A DNA stretch of 54,942 bases from CAYMUL01 sp964393605 (GCA_964393605.1 CAYMUL010000023.1:1-54942), one strand, 5' to 3'; counted from the stretch's first letter, positions 8,991-17,759 are shown. Translations and numbers: made by a program. Notes: generated from the letters alone by a model not told the origin.

Positions 8991-9027
8991 TCATTTAACA
9001 ATGGCATTCACAAGCAAAAAAATATTT
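8991..9027 (+). repeat. 37-bp direct repeat, copy 1
   Basis: TCATTTAACAATGGCATTCA followed by CAAGCAAAAAAATATTT matches 17703-17739 at 34 of 37 positions. The pair brackets the whole restriction-modification zone (9196-17320). It is followed after 16 bp by the second copy of the 52-bp repeat. The remaining part of 8796-9195 shows no gene. Confidence 0.75.
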
Positions 9028-9043
9028 CATCTCTGTAGGTAAT

Positions 9044-9095
9044 CGTTGCGCAGTCGATATAGGATTTAAATCGGGTTTTATTTAAGTTTGCATTA
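9044..9095 (+). repeat. 52-bp direct repeat, copy 2
   Basis: This is the partner of 7298-7349 (five mismatches in 52). Together with the 37-bp repeat just upstream it may form one element of about 105 bp (8991-9095), of which 7298-7349 and 17703-17739 would be right and left parts. Confidence 0.8.
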
Positions 9096-9195
9096 ACAAA
9101 AAGATAAGTGCCATTTTAGGACGACACTGCAACCATAACCGACAGTAAAAAACAGACTATTTTTTCGCTACACTTGACAAGAAATAATTAAAAAA

Positions 9196-10104
9196 ATGAA
9201 ATTACCACATCCAATTCCATATCAGGGCAGTAAACGCAACCTGGCAGACCAAATTATGCGGTTTTATCCTGAAGACTTTGCCCGACTTATTGAACCTTTT
9301 GCAGGTTCAGCAGCCATGACAATTGCTTCAGCTTTTTATTTCAAGGCAAACCACTTTATTATCAATGACATCAACGAGCCGTTGACACAACTTTGGGACA
9401 GCATTATAAACAACCCCAAAACAATCATAAAGCAATATCATGATATTTGGCATGGATAGCATGGAAATGAAGAAGAATATTATTACCAAATCCGTGACAA
9501 ATTCAATGAAACCCAAAAACCTGAATTTCTTTTATTTCTTTTAACCAAATGTGTGAAAGCTGCCGTGCGTTATAACGCACAAGGTGGGTTCAACCAAAGT
9601 CCTGACAAAAGAAGGCTTGGACGAAATCCGCAAATGATGAGAGATGATATTTTAAGAGTTTCACATTTGCTCAAAGGAAAGACAGAAATCTACTCTACTG
9701 ACTATTCAAATATTCTTGACTTAGCAACTTCTGACGATTTGGTCTACATGGACCCTCCATATCAAGGCACAGGGTTAAACGGCGGTTTCAATTATGCTGG
9801 TAATATTGAGTTTGACGATTTTGTTGTTTCACTCTTTGAACTTAATCTCAGGAAAATTCCATACATTTTGAGTTATGACGGAAGGACGGGCGATAAAACC
9901 TTTGGCAACCCGCTTCCCGAAAATCTTAACTTAAAGAAAATCGAAATTAATGCAGGGCGTTCTTCGCAAGCAACTCTACTGAAAAGAAAAGATGTTACTT
10001 ATGAAGCTGTTTTTATTTCTCCTGCTCTTGTTTCTAAAATAGACTTGCAAAAAGTTATGGGAAAACAAATTTATCAAACAGACCTTTTTGCAATACATGG
10101 CTAA
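9196..10104 (+). pseudogene. D12-class adenine-N6 DNA methyltransferase, interrupted by an amber codon
   Basis: Reading frame 9196-10104 encodes a 302-codon D12 (Dam-like) methyltransferase: HPIPYQGSKRNLADQI (motif X), LIEPFAGSAAMTI (motif I, AdoMet binding), and DLVYMDPPYQGTG (motif IV, catalytic DPPY). It would methylate adenine at N6 to protect sites from the adjacent nuclease. A TAG at 9457-9459 interrupts it without a frameshift: DIWHG, stop, HGNEEEYYYQIRD. The stop sits where glutamine would be expected, so one CAG-to-TAG change explains it. The N-terminal piece lacks DPPY, so the gene is dead unless the codon is read through or is a sequencing error. It overlaps the HNH gene by eight bases. 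Confidence 0.8.
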
Positions 10105-10831
10105 GAAAAAGACAATCTATCCAAAAGGATTTTTAGAACACATAAAATCAATAACAAATAAGAGAGCTAAAATTGTTATTGATCATATTTTGCAACATGG
10201 TTTTATCACGACCGAAGATTTAGAAACTACATACGGTTACAGCCATCCACCCAGAGCCGCAAGAGATGTTCGAGAAGCAGGCATTCCGCTTGAAACTTTC
10301 AAAACAAAATCAAAATCTGGCAAATCAATCGCAGCATACAAGTTCGGCAACGTTACAAAACTTCAACACGACAGAATTGCAGGTAGAGTTACATTTCCAA
10401 AGAACTTTAAAAGCAAGCTATATGAGTTGTGTAATGGAAGGTGCTATATCTGCAACGGAGAATTTGAAGAACGCTATTTGCAAGTTGACCACAGTGTTCC
10501 TTATGAGGTTGGTGGCGACTCAGCCGACACAAGAACCCTTGAAGATTTTATGCTTTTGTGCGGTTCGTGCAATAGAGCAAAATCTTGGAGTTGTCAGCAT
10601 TGCGATAATTGGCAAAGCGAGATGAAACCATCTCTTTGTATGCAATGATATTGGGGCAGTCCGACTAACTATAATCATATTTCTCTAAAGGAAATCAGAC
10701 GACTTGACATTCATTGGACCGGTAACGAAGTGAAATATTATGATTCAATCCGACTCATAGCAGAGCAAAATAAAATAGAACTTCCTGATTTTGTAAAAAC
10801 CATAATTGCTGACAAGACGAAAAAGCTATGA
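10097..10831 (+). pseudogene. HNH restriction endonuclease, interrupted by an opal codon
   Basis: The frame starts at ATG 10097 (ATGGCTAA overlaps the methylase stop; an upstream TTG at 10088 is less likely). It encodes an N-terminal winged-helix-like part (LQHGFITTEDLETTYGY), then an HNH nuclease with zinc knuckles: CYIC, LQVDHSVPY, CGSC, and CQHC. At 10646-10648 a TGA falls at the second cysteine of CMQ-stop, and homologous-looking sequence continues in the same frame (YWGSPTNYNHI, LKEIRRLDIHW) to TGA 10829-10831. C-YW.SP.NY.H....EIRRLDI is the known C-terminal block of this type II nuclease family. The stop therefore replaces a zinc-ligand Cys (TGC or TGT to TGA) and removes about 60 residues. 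Probably inactive. Confidence 0.75.
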
Positions 10832-11264
10832 AAAAAATCTGCTGCTTCACAGGTTTTGCGTCTGGCGAGTGTTCACAACGAACCGGAACAAGCTGTGCAA
10901 TGTTGGAGCGTTGTACTTCCAACAACATTTATGCTATATTTGGGTTGATGGTTTTTAAAGCCCTGCCTTCGCAAAGCTGTAATCCGTTACCGCGAAGTGA
11001 AAAAAGATAGACCACATAACTAAAATTTAAAAGTTGACCATTGTGAAAGGATAGAAAAAAAAATTGACTATACCAAAATGCCGATACTCAAGCCGATACG
11101 ATATTTTTTATTTTATGCATACTGCGCAAAAATATTTTCAAATTCTTTGCCCACCCGCATTGGCACATTTGTCTTTGGCTACCAACGCACTAATCAACCC
11201 AAAGCCAAAAGCAAAAGCACCCAATCTCCAAACGCTTTACTTTTAATTCCGATACTCGTCCACT
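10832..11264 (+). other. Non-coding gap between the broken R-M pair and hsdR
   Basis: I see no convincing gene in this 433-bp stretch. It contains a small hairpin (TGTTGGA ... TCCAACA, about 10901-10925), a TATATTTG that matches the TAnnTTTG -7 box (about 10933), and a 3' part rich in CCAAAGCCAAAAGCAAAAGC-like sequence just before hsdR. The last part resembles recurrent intergenic debris of Bacteroidota genomes. The hsdR promoter is presumably here. Confidence 0.5.
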
Positions 11265-13778
11265 ATGGCAGAAGCTAAAGCAAGAATAAAAATCAATAAG
11301 CTTTTAGAAGAAGCAGGTTGGCTTTTCTTTTCTCAGAATGGCGAACCTGCTAACATTGTTTTGGAGAGCAACACCAAAATAACCCAAACACAACTTGACG
11401 AATTTGGCGACAACTTTGAAAAGACCTCAAACGGTTTTATTGACTACTTGCTTTTGGACGACAAAGGTTTTCCGTTGGTGGTTTTGGAAGCGAAAAAGGA
11501 AGAAATAAATCCATTGTTTGCCAAAGAGCAAGCAAGAAAATATGCAACGGCACAAAAGTGCCGTTTCGTAATCCTTAGCAATGGCAATCAGCATTACTTG
11601 TGGGATTTGGAGAGAGGAAATCCAAACATCATTTCAAAATTTCCGACACGTGAAACAGTTGGTGCTTACACTTCTTTCGTTCCGAATCTAAATAGTTTGA
11701 TTGCTGAAACGGTAAGGGAAGATTACATAGTAACAACACAGCAGCCATCCTATTCTAAAGACCCAAGATGGATTGATGAAGCGAAACGCAAAAGTTTTTT
11801 AGAAGAAAACAAACTTCGTTTGTTGCGATATTATCAAGTGAACGCAGTTGAGAAAATTCAACAGGAAGTAAAAAACGGTAAAGACCGTTTTCTTTTTGAG
11901 ATGGCAACAGGCACAGGAAAAACTTTGACAGCAGCAGCAGTCATAAAACTTTTCTTGCGGACAGGAAATGCAAGACGGGTTTTATTCTTGGTTGACCGTT
12001 TGGAATTAGAAGACCAAGCCGACAAAGCGTTTAAGGAATATTTACGCAACGACTATCAATGTTGCATCTACAAAGAGAACCGTGACGATTGGAGGAAAAA
12101 TGAAATAGTTGTTTCAACCGTTCAATCATTTTTATTCAAGAACAAATACAAACGGATTTTTTCACCGACAGATTTTGATTTAGTTATTTCAGACGAAGCA
12201 CACCGCAGCATTGGTGGAAATAGCAGAGCAGTGTTTGAATATTTTATTGGTTACAAATTGGGCTTGACTGCAACGCCAAAAGATTATTTAAAGAAGATTG
12301 ACCCCGACAAAATAAATGAGAAAGACCCAAGAGAATTGGAAAGAAGAATGTTGTTGGACACCTACACAACTTTCGGTTGTGCAGATGGCAAACCTACTTT
12401 CCAATATTCTTTGTTACATGGAGTGAAAGACGGTTTCCTTGTCAACCCCATTGTGGCTGATGCAAGAACGGAAATCACAACGCAACTTTTATCTGATGAA
12501 GGTTATAGTGTAACCACCACAAACGAAGAAGGAAAAGACGAGGAAGAAGTTTTCGGACACAGCGATTTTGAAAAGAAATTCTTTTCTGAAAACACGAACA
12601 GAATTTTCTGCAACACTTTTTTGAAGAACGCTTTGCCCGACCCTGTTACTGGTGAAATCGGAAAGACGATTGTGTTTTGTGTAAGTCAAAATCATGCTGC
12701 CAAAATCACACAGATATTGAATGAGTATGCTGATAAAATGTTTCCGAATAAATATCAATCGGATTTTGCAATTCAAGTAACTTCAAGAATTACAGATGCA
12801 CAGCAGTTCACATTAAATTTTACAAACAACAACCTTGGCGGAACAGGAAATTTTAATCCGCTTTACAAAACAAGTAAGACAAGAGTTTGCGTAACAGTTG
12901 GCATGATGACAACTGGTTACGATTGTCCCGACTTGTTGAATGTGTGTTTGATGCGACCCATTTTTTCACCGACAGATTTTATTCAAATCAAAGGCAGAGG
13001 AACACGGAAGCATAATTTTTTAAAAACACTCTTAGATAAAGACCTTGCACAACAAGTTGTGCAACACGACAAAAAGAATTTCAAACTCTTTGACTTCTTT
13101 GCGAACTGCGAATACTTTGAAACGGAATTTAACTATGATGAAATTTTAAAACTCCCACCGAAAGGCGAAGGCAACGGAGGAGGCGAACCACCACAACCTT
13201 ATCAAACTTACGACAGCACGAACCCCGACCCACTGAAAACAATGCAAGTGAGAGAAGTTGGTTTGGAAGGAATGAAGATTGACAGAATGTATTTTGACCG
13301 CTTTGAAGAAAAAATAAAAGAAGATGCAGCAGTGCAAAAGATGATTGAGCAAAGAGATTTGGAAGCAATTGAAAAATATATTCTGCAAAACATTTTTGAG
13401 AAGCCCGAAGATTTTTACAACCTCACTAAACTGCAAACTGCCGCAAAGGTTGACAGGAAATTAACGCTTCGTGAGATCATTGAAAAGATGTTTGGCTTTA
13501 TTCCCTACTTCAAAAGCAAAGATGAATTGCTGGAAGATGAGTTTGAAAAGTTTGACAGCAGATATTTACCTGACGAACAAATTTTTTCCTACGCAAAAAA
13601 TTATTTCAAGAGCTACATAACCGACAAAGAGTTCAGAGAAATAATTGAAAACAAAAATTTCGCTTTGCTCAATACCAATCCAAACGGTGAAGTGTTTCGC
13701 AAGCTCACACCCGAAATGCGAACACTCATACCCACATACATAAAAGAAAATGTTTCACTCAATAATTACACGGCTTAA
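11265..13778 (+). CDS. hsdR: Type I restriction enzyme R subunit (nuclease-helicase)
   Basis: An 837-residue DNA translocase and endonuclease that cuts unmethylated DNA in complex with the HsdM-HsdS protein encoded downstream. The N-terminal PD-(D/E)XK nuclease shows D60 (GFIDYLLLD) and E75-A-K77 (LVVLEAKKE). The superfamily 2 motor has Walker A MATGTGKT (213-220), DEAH (310-313), TATP (335-338), and RGRGTR-like motif VI (IKGRGTRKHN). A C-terminal helical region follows. The length is short for HsdR but normal for the compact group. ATG start; three bases separate it from the KilA-N gene, so the operon is tightly coupled. Confidence 0.92.
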   Translation: MAEAKARIKINKLLEEAGWLFFSQNGEPANIVLESNTKITQTQLDEFGDNFEKTSNGFIDYLLLDDKGFPLVVLEAKKEEINPLFAKEQARKYATAQKCRFVILSNGNQHYLWDLERGNPNIISKFPTRETVGAYTSFVPNLNSLIAETVREDYIVTTQQPSYSKDPRWIDEAKRKSFLEENKLRLLRYYQVNAVEKIQQEVKNGKDRFLFEMATGTGKTLTAAAVIKLFLRTGNARRVLFLVDRLELEDQADKAFKEYLRNDYQCCIYKENRDDWRKNEIVVSTVQSFLFKNKYKRIFSPTDFDLVISDEAHRSIGGNSRAVFEYFIGYKLGLTATPKDYLKKIDPDKINEKDPRELERRMLLDTYTTFGCADGKPTFQYSLLHGVKDGFLVNPIVADARTEITTQLLSDEGYSVTTTNEEGKDEEEVFGHSDFEKKFFSENTNRIFCNTFLKNALPDPVTGEIGKTIVFCVSQNHAAKITQILNEYADKMFPNKYQSDFAIQVTSRITDAQQFTLNFTNNNLGGTGNFNPLYKTSKTRVCVTVGMMTTGYDCPDLLNVCLMRPIFSPTDFIQIKGRGTRKHNFLKTLLDKDLAQQVVQHDKKNFKLFDFFANCEYFETEFNYDEILKLPPKGEGNGGGEPPQPYQTYDSTNPDPLKTMQVREVGLEGMKIDRMYFDRFEEKIKEDAAVQKMIEQRDLEAIEKYILQNIFEKPEDFYNLTKLQTAAKVDRKLTLREIIEKMFGFIPYFKSKDELLEDEFEKFDSRYLPDEQIFSYAKNYFKSYITDKEFREIIENKNFALLNTNPNGEVFRKLTPEMRTLIPTYIKENVSLNNYTA

Positions 13779-13781
13779 CCT

Positions 13782-14597
13782 ATGGCAAAAAATAAAACCA
13801 TTAATGTAAAAGGAACGGAGATAACTGTTATCAAAGAAGGTAAGCAGGATTTTATTTCATTAACAGATATGATGAAAGCTAAAGACGGAGATTTTTTTAT
13901 TTCCGATTGGCTTCGCAATCGTAACACAGTTGAGTTCTTAGGCATTTGGGAAAGCGTTTACAATCCCAATTTTAATTATGGCGAATTCGCCATAATTAAA
14001 AGTCAGGCAGGTTTGAACAATTACAAGATAAGTGTAAAGGAATGGCATGAGAAAACCAACGCCATAGGTTTGAAAGCAACAGCAGGCAGATATGGAGGAA
14101 CTTATGCTCATCCTGACATTGCGTTTGAGTTTGGAATGTGGGTTAGTGCCGAATTTAAAATCTATCTCATTAAAGAATTCCAACGCCTCAAAGAAGATGA
14201 AAGTGACCGATTGAAATTAACTTGGAATCTACAACGCACTTTAGCCAAGGTAAATTACAGCATTCACACCGATGCAATAAAGGAGAATCTTATTCCTGCA
14301 ACACTTTCAAAAGAGAAAATAAATTTTGTATATGCCGATGAAGCCGACATGCTGAATGTTGCTTTGTTTAGCATGACAGCCAAGCAATGGAGAGATGCCA
14401 ACCCAAAAGCACAAGGCAATATTCGTGATGCAGCAACAATTGAACAATTAGTGGTGCTTTCAAATATGGAAAGCATCAATGCGGTTTTAATTCATCAAGG
14501 GTTGCAGCAGAGTGAACGCTTGCAGCAGTTAAATAAAATTGCCATCACTCAAATGAAATCACTTTTAGCAAACAGTGCAATTAAGAAATTGAAATAA
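13782..14597 (+). CDS. KilA-N domain protein embedded in the type I R-M operon
   Basis: A 271-residue protein with an N-terminal KilA-N DNA-binding domain (about residues 12-130): FISLTDMMKAKDGD, ISDWLRNRNTVEFLGIWE, WHEKTNAIGLKATAGRYGGTYAHPDIAFEFGMWVS (in pieces) and FKIYLIKEFQRLKE. The C-terminal half (ADEADMLNVALFSMTAKQWR ... ERLQQLNKIAITQMKSLL) is helical. KilA-N is a phage-derived domain found in anti-repressors. The gene lies between hsdR (3-bp gap) and hsdM-hsdS (TAA directly followed by ATG), so it is part of the same transcript. Its role in restriction is not established; control of expression or an anti-phage helper function are possibilities. Confidence 0.85.
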   Translation: MAKNKTINVKGTEITVIKEGKQDFISLTDMMKAKDGDFFISDWLRNRNTVEFLGIWESVYNPNFNYGEFAIIKSQAGLNNYKISVKEWHEKTNAIGLKATAGRYGGTYAHPDIAFEFGMWVSAEFKIYLIKEFQRLKEDESDRLKLTWNLQRTLAKVNYSIHTDAIKENLIPATLSKEKINFVYADEADMLNVALFSMTAKQWRDANPKAQGNIRDAATIEQLVVLSNMESINAVLIHQGLQQSERLQQLNKIAITQMKSLLANSAIKKLK

Positions 14598-17183
14598 ATG
14601 TTAGACACCGAAACAAAAAGAAGAATTGATACAGCCCGTGATATTTTAGTTGGTAAAGTTCCCGACCCGAAAAGTCAGGTGGAACAAATTACTATTGCAC
14701 TTATTTACAAGTTCATGGACGACATGGACAAGGAAGCAATTTCGTTTGGCGGTAAAGCAACTTTTTTCACAGGTGAATATGAGCAATACAGTTGGACAAA
14801 TATTTTTGATACCAAAGTTGGCGGACACGAAATGCTTACGCTTTACGGTGAAGCTATTGTAAAACTGAATTTGAATCCGAACATTCCGCAACTGTTCAGA
14901 GATATTTTTAAGAACGCTTATCTGCCTTATCGTGACCCTGAAACTTTGAAACTGTTTTTGAAAACCATCAATGAGTTTAGTTACGACCACAGCGAAAAAT
15001 TAGGTGATGCGTTTGAGTATTTGCTTTCCATCATGGGTTCGCAAGGCGATGCAGGGCAATTCAGAACACCACGACACATTATTGATTTCATTGTGGAAAT
15101 TATTCAGCCGAAGAAAAGCGAAACCATTTGCGACCCTGCTTGCGGCACAGCAGGTTTTTTAATTTCTTCTTACAAACACATTTTGCAAGCCAATAGCAAA
15201 AAGAGCAAAGGCGATTTGCTTACGCCTGACGACAGAAATAAAATGACGAAGAATTTTGTCGGCTATGATATTTCGCCTGACATGGTGCGGTTGAGTTTGG
15301 TGAATATGTATTTGCACGGCTTCACCACACCAAGCATTTACGAGTATGACACACTTACGAGTGAAGACCGTTGGAGTGAATACTTTGATGTGGTGATTGC
15401 CAATCCGCCTTTTATGACACCGAAGGGAGGAATTAAACCACACAAAAGATTTACGGTGCAGGCAAACCGCAGCGAAGTATTGTTTGTAGATTACATAGCC
15501 GAACACATACACCCAAGTACAGGCAGGGCAGGCATTATTGTGCCCGAAGGAATTATTTTTCAGAGTGCAACCGCTTACAAAGCATTGCGAAAAATGCTGG
15601 TGGACAAAAATTATTTATATGCCGTTGTTAGTTTACCCGCAGGAGTTTTCAATCCTTACAGTGGAGTTAAAACTTCAATTCTGCTAATGGATAAAACGCT
15701 TGCGAAAAAAACCGACAAGATTTTATTTGTCAAAATTGAAAACGATGGCTTTGACCTTGGAGCGCAACGCAGAGAGATAGATAAAAACGATTTGCCCTTT
15801 GCTCTTTCCGTTTTGCAAGAATACAATCGTCTTTGTCATGCTGAACGAAGTGAAGCATCTATAACAGAGCAGATTCTTCGCTTTGCTCAGAATGACAAAA
15901 ATGTTTTGTTGGTTGACAAGAAAAAAATTGGAGAGAAAGAAGATTATAATCTTTCTGTTGACAGATACAGATTGAATGACGGAGTTAAGCAAAGTCATTT
16001 TGAAATGGTGAGGCTGGGTGATGTTTGCGAATTTCAAAGTGGTTCAAGAGACAAAGGCGGTGCGCTCTCTGAAGGAATTCCGAGCATCGGAGGCGAACAG
16101 ATTTCAGAAGATGGTAAAATTAGGTTTGATAAAATGAAATACATTTCTGAAGGACATTTTTCTTCAATGAAAAAAGGCATCCTTCAGGCAAATGATGTAT
16201 TGATAGTAAAAGACGGAGCTACCACAGGCAAGACTGGATTTTATTTTGGTGATTTCAAGAAAGCAGCAGTCAACGAACATGTTTACATTTTTCGTTCAAA
16301 CGAAAAAGTTTTGCCCTACTTCTTGTATCACACGGTAAGAGCAAATAATTTTCAATTCGTTCTTAAGAAATACATCAAAGGAATCATTGGCGGAATAAGT
16401 TCAGAAGTAAGTGATATTGAAATCCCACTTCCCCCAATAGAAATCCAACAACAAATCGTTTCCAAAATAGAAAGCTACCAAGCCATCATCAACGGAGCAA
16501 AGCAGGTAGTAGAAAACTACAAACCACAAATTGAAATAAAAGATGATTGGGAAATGGTGGAGTTGGGAAGTGTGTGTGAATTGAATCCAAAGAAATCGGA
16601 ACTAAAAGATTTGCCTGATGAAACTTTGGTTTCGTTTGTTCCAATGGCAGACATGAATGAAAACAGAATTGATTTTATTCCTAAAGAGACAAAGAAATTA
16701 TCAGAGGTTGTTGGCGGCTACACTTATTTTAGAAACAAAGAAGTAATAGTTGCGAAGGTTACGCCTTGTTTTGAAAACGGCAAAGCAGGTATTGCAAGCA
16801 ATTTAAAAAATGAAATTGGTTTTGGTTCAAGTGAGTATTATGTTTTAAGATGTGGCGAAAAGGTTTTACCAGTTTGGATTTATCTTCAAATTATTTCTGA
16901 CAAATTCAGAGCAGAAGGAAAAGAGCAAATGACAGGAACAGGAGGACTTCAAAGAGTGCCAAAAGATTTTGTCAACTCATTTCAAATTCCATTGCCTACA
17001 ATTTCCGAACAACAAGAAATAGTAAAACGAATAGAGCAAGAACAACAATTGGTAAACGGCAGCAAACAACTCATTGCAATCTTTGAGCAAAAAATAAAAG
17101 ATGAAATAAATAAGTTGTGGAAGCAAGAGCCAAAGGAATATGCCACAGCAGAAGAAAAACTTTCAATAGCGGCAGAGGAATGA
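14598..17183 (+). CDS. Type I restriction HsdM-HsdS fusion (methyltransferase plus specificity subunit)
   Basis: One 861-residue chain carries both functions. Residues 1-410 are HsdM: N-terminal helices, FRTPRHIIDFIVE, ICDPACGTAGFL (AdoMet motif I), IANPPFMTP (catalytic NPPF, N6-adenine), and VPEGIIFQ. Residues 412-434 are the translation of an inserted palindromic repeat (CHAERSEAS ... RFAQNDKN). After a linker, two target recognition domains follow: one from about residue 469 (FEMVRLGDVCEFQSG) and one from about 647 (WEMVELGSVCELNPKK). Each ends in a conserved coiled coil (PLPPIEIQQQIVSKIE and PLPTISEQQEIVKRIE). Two different TRDs imply a bipartite target; it cannot be predicted here. M and S are usually separate genes. 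Confidence 0.9.
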   Translation: MLDTETKRRIDTARDILVGKVPDPKSQVEQITIALIYKFMDDMDKEAISFGGKATFFTGEYEQYSWTNIFDTKVGGHEMLTLYGEAIVKLNLNPNIPQLFRDIFKNAYLPYRDPETLKLFLKTINEFSYDHSEKLGDAFEYLLSIMGSQGDAGQFRTPRHIIDFIVEIIQPKKSETICDPACGTAGFLISSYKHILQANSKKSKGDLLTPDDRNKMTKNFVGYDISPDMVRLSLVNMYLHGFTTPSIYEYDTLTSEDRWSEYFDVVIANPPFMTPKGGIKPHKRFTVQANRSEVLFVDYIAEHIHPSTGRAGIIVPEGIIFQSATAYKALRKMLVDKNYLYAVVSLPAGVFNPYSGVKTSILLMDKTLAKKTDKILFVKIENDGFDLGAQRREIDKNDLPFALSVLQEYNRLCHAERSEASITEQILRFAQNDKNVLLVDKKKIGEKEDYNLSVDRYRLNDGVKQSHFEMVRLGDVCEFQSGSRDKGGALSEGIPSIGGEQISEDGKIRFDKMKYISEGHFSSMKKGILQANDVLIVKDGATTGKTGFYFGDFKKAAVNEHVYIFRSNEKVLPYFLYHTVRANNFQFVLKKYIKGIIGGISSEVSDIEIPLPPIEIQQQIVSKIESYQAIINGAKQVVENYKPQIEIKDDWEMVELGSVCELNPKKSELKDLPDETLVSFVPMADMNENRIDFIPKETKKLSEVVGGYTYFRNKEVIVAKVTPCFENGKAGIASNLKNEIGFGSSEYYVLRCGEKVLPVWIYLQIISDKFRAEGKEQMTGTGGLQRVPKDFVNSFQIPLPTISEQQEIVKRIEQEQQLVNGSKQLIAIFEQKIKDEINKLWKQEPKEYATAEEKLSIAAEE
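15832..15898 (+). repeat. TCATGCTGAACGAAGTGAAG palindromic element inside hsdM-hsdS
   Basis: Arms TTTGTCATGCTGAACGAAGT and, on the far side, CTTTGCTCAGAATGACAAA are near-perfect reverse complements (29-nt arms around a 10-nt loop). This is the well-known mobile intergenic palindrome whose chance translations are HAERSEAS/RFAQND on one strand and ILSKAKNL/CFTSFSMT on the other. Here it is in frame and stop-free, at the junction of the M and S parts. Confidence 0.85.
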
Positions 17184-17320
17184 TAATCAAAGTAAATAGG
17201 ATAAAAGATTTCGGAGTATTCAGAAATTTCAGTTGGCAAACTGCAATTCCTGAATTCAAACAATTCAATCTTATTTATGGTTGGAACTATTCGGGCAAGA
17301 CAAATTTTCAAGAGTGTTCA
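17180..17320 (+). pseudogene. Truncated AAA ATPase (RloC/PrrC-like N-terminus)
   Basis: The ATG overlaps the hsdM-hsdS stop (ATGA, 17180-17183). The first 45 residues read MIIKVNRIKDFGVFRNF, then FNLIYGWNYSGKT, the N-terminal strand pair and Walker A of the SMC-like AAA ATPases that accompany type I systems (RloC and PrrC anticodon nucleases belong here). After GKTNFQ the resemblance stops. The frame stays open to 17590 but the remaining translation is low-complexity and resembles non-coding DNA. So a gene of about 700-900 codons has been reduced to a stub, and any anticodon nuclease activity is lost. A Tyr replaces the usual Gly in GWNGSGKT. Confidence 0.65.
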
Positions 17321-17759
17321 GATGCTTTGAGTTGTCACAATGAAGCCAACGCTCAAAAAATACACTCTTGCAATTCCCGCAAGCCAACGCTCAGACCAAA
17401 AATTACAAGAGAGTATTTTTTCTCCCACCCAAGAAGAATTTCAAAATATTTTTTTCCACCCTTCAAAAAAATTAAAACACCCGACACACAAGCCGACAAT
17501 GCAGCAGCATACACATACATTTACTTCAACGGGACGACTGAAAAAGAAGCACATGCCCATCACAAGGGCTTGCCAAATATTGCGGGGTGACGTGCTTCTA
17601 TTTACAGTTTTGTGCAAGGTTCAAGTTTAGTTCTTCGATTGAACTTTTGTGTTTTTAATCCGCCACTGCATAAAACCTGAGAACGACTTCATTCTCCCCC
17701 TCTCATTTGACAATTGCATTCACAAACAAAAAAATATTTTAGTACAATTGAATTTGATT
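17321..17759 (+). other. Gene-free right margin of the restriction zone, with 37-bp repeat copy 2
   Basis: This is non-coding debris after the ATPase stub, with no recognisable protein on either strand. GTTCAA ... TTGAAC (about 17618-17643) can form a hairpin. Positions 17703-17739 match 8991-9027 at 34 of 37 bases. The chromosomal core gene on the minus strand ends at 17760. Confidence 0.55.
17703..17739 (+). repeat. 37-bp direct repeat, copy 2
   Basis: TCATTTGACAATTGCATTCA followed by CAAACAAAAAAATATTT is the partner of 8991-9027 (three mismatches). It is the outermost recognisable sequence of the restriction zone on its right side, 20 bp from the next gene's stop codon. Confidence 0.75.

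Noticed and set aside
10646..10648. TGA in the HNH gene as a selenocysteine codon
   Set aside because: It replaces a structural zinc-knuckle Cys, no SECIS-like hairpin is apparent just after it, and the partner methylase has an independent TAG; nonsense mutation is simpler.
10828..11010. 60-codon frame after the HNH gene
   Set aside because: No recognisable sequence, unusual composition and no ribosome-binding site; it crosses a hairpin in the gene-free gap.
11064..11278. Two overlapping 60-66-codon frames before hsdR
   Set aside because: They lie in two frames of the same repetitive AAAGCCAAAAGC-rich DNA and have no family resemblance; treated as intergenic.
17321..17590. Extension of the ATPase stub to 17590
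   Set aside because: After GKTNFQ the translation is low-complexity and does not resemble the family; openness is by chance.
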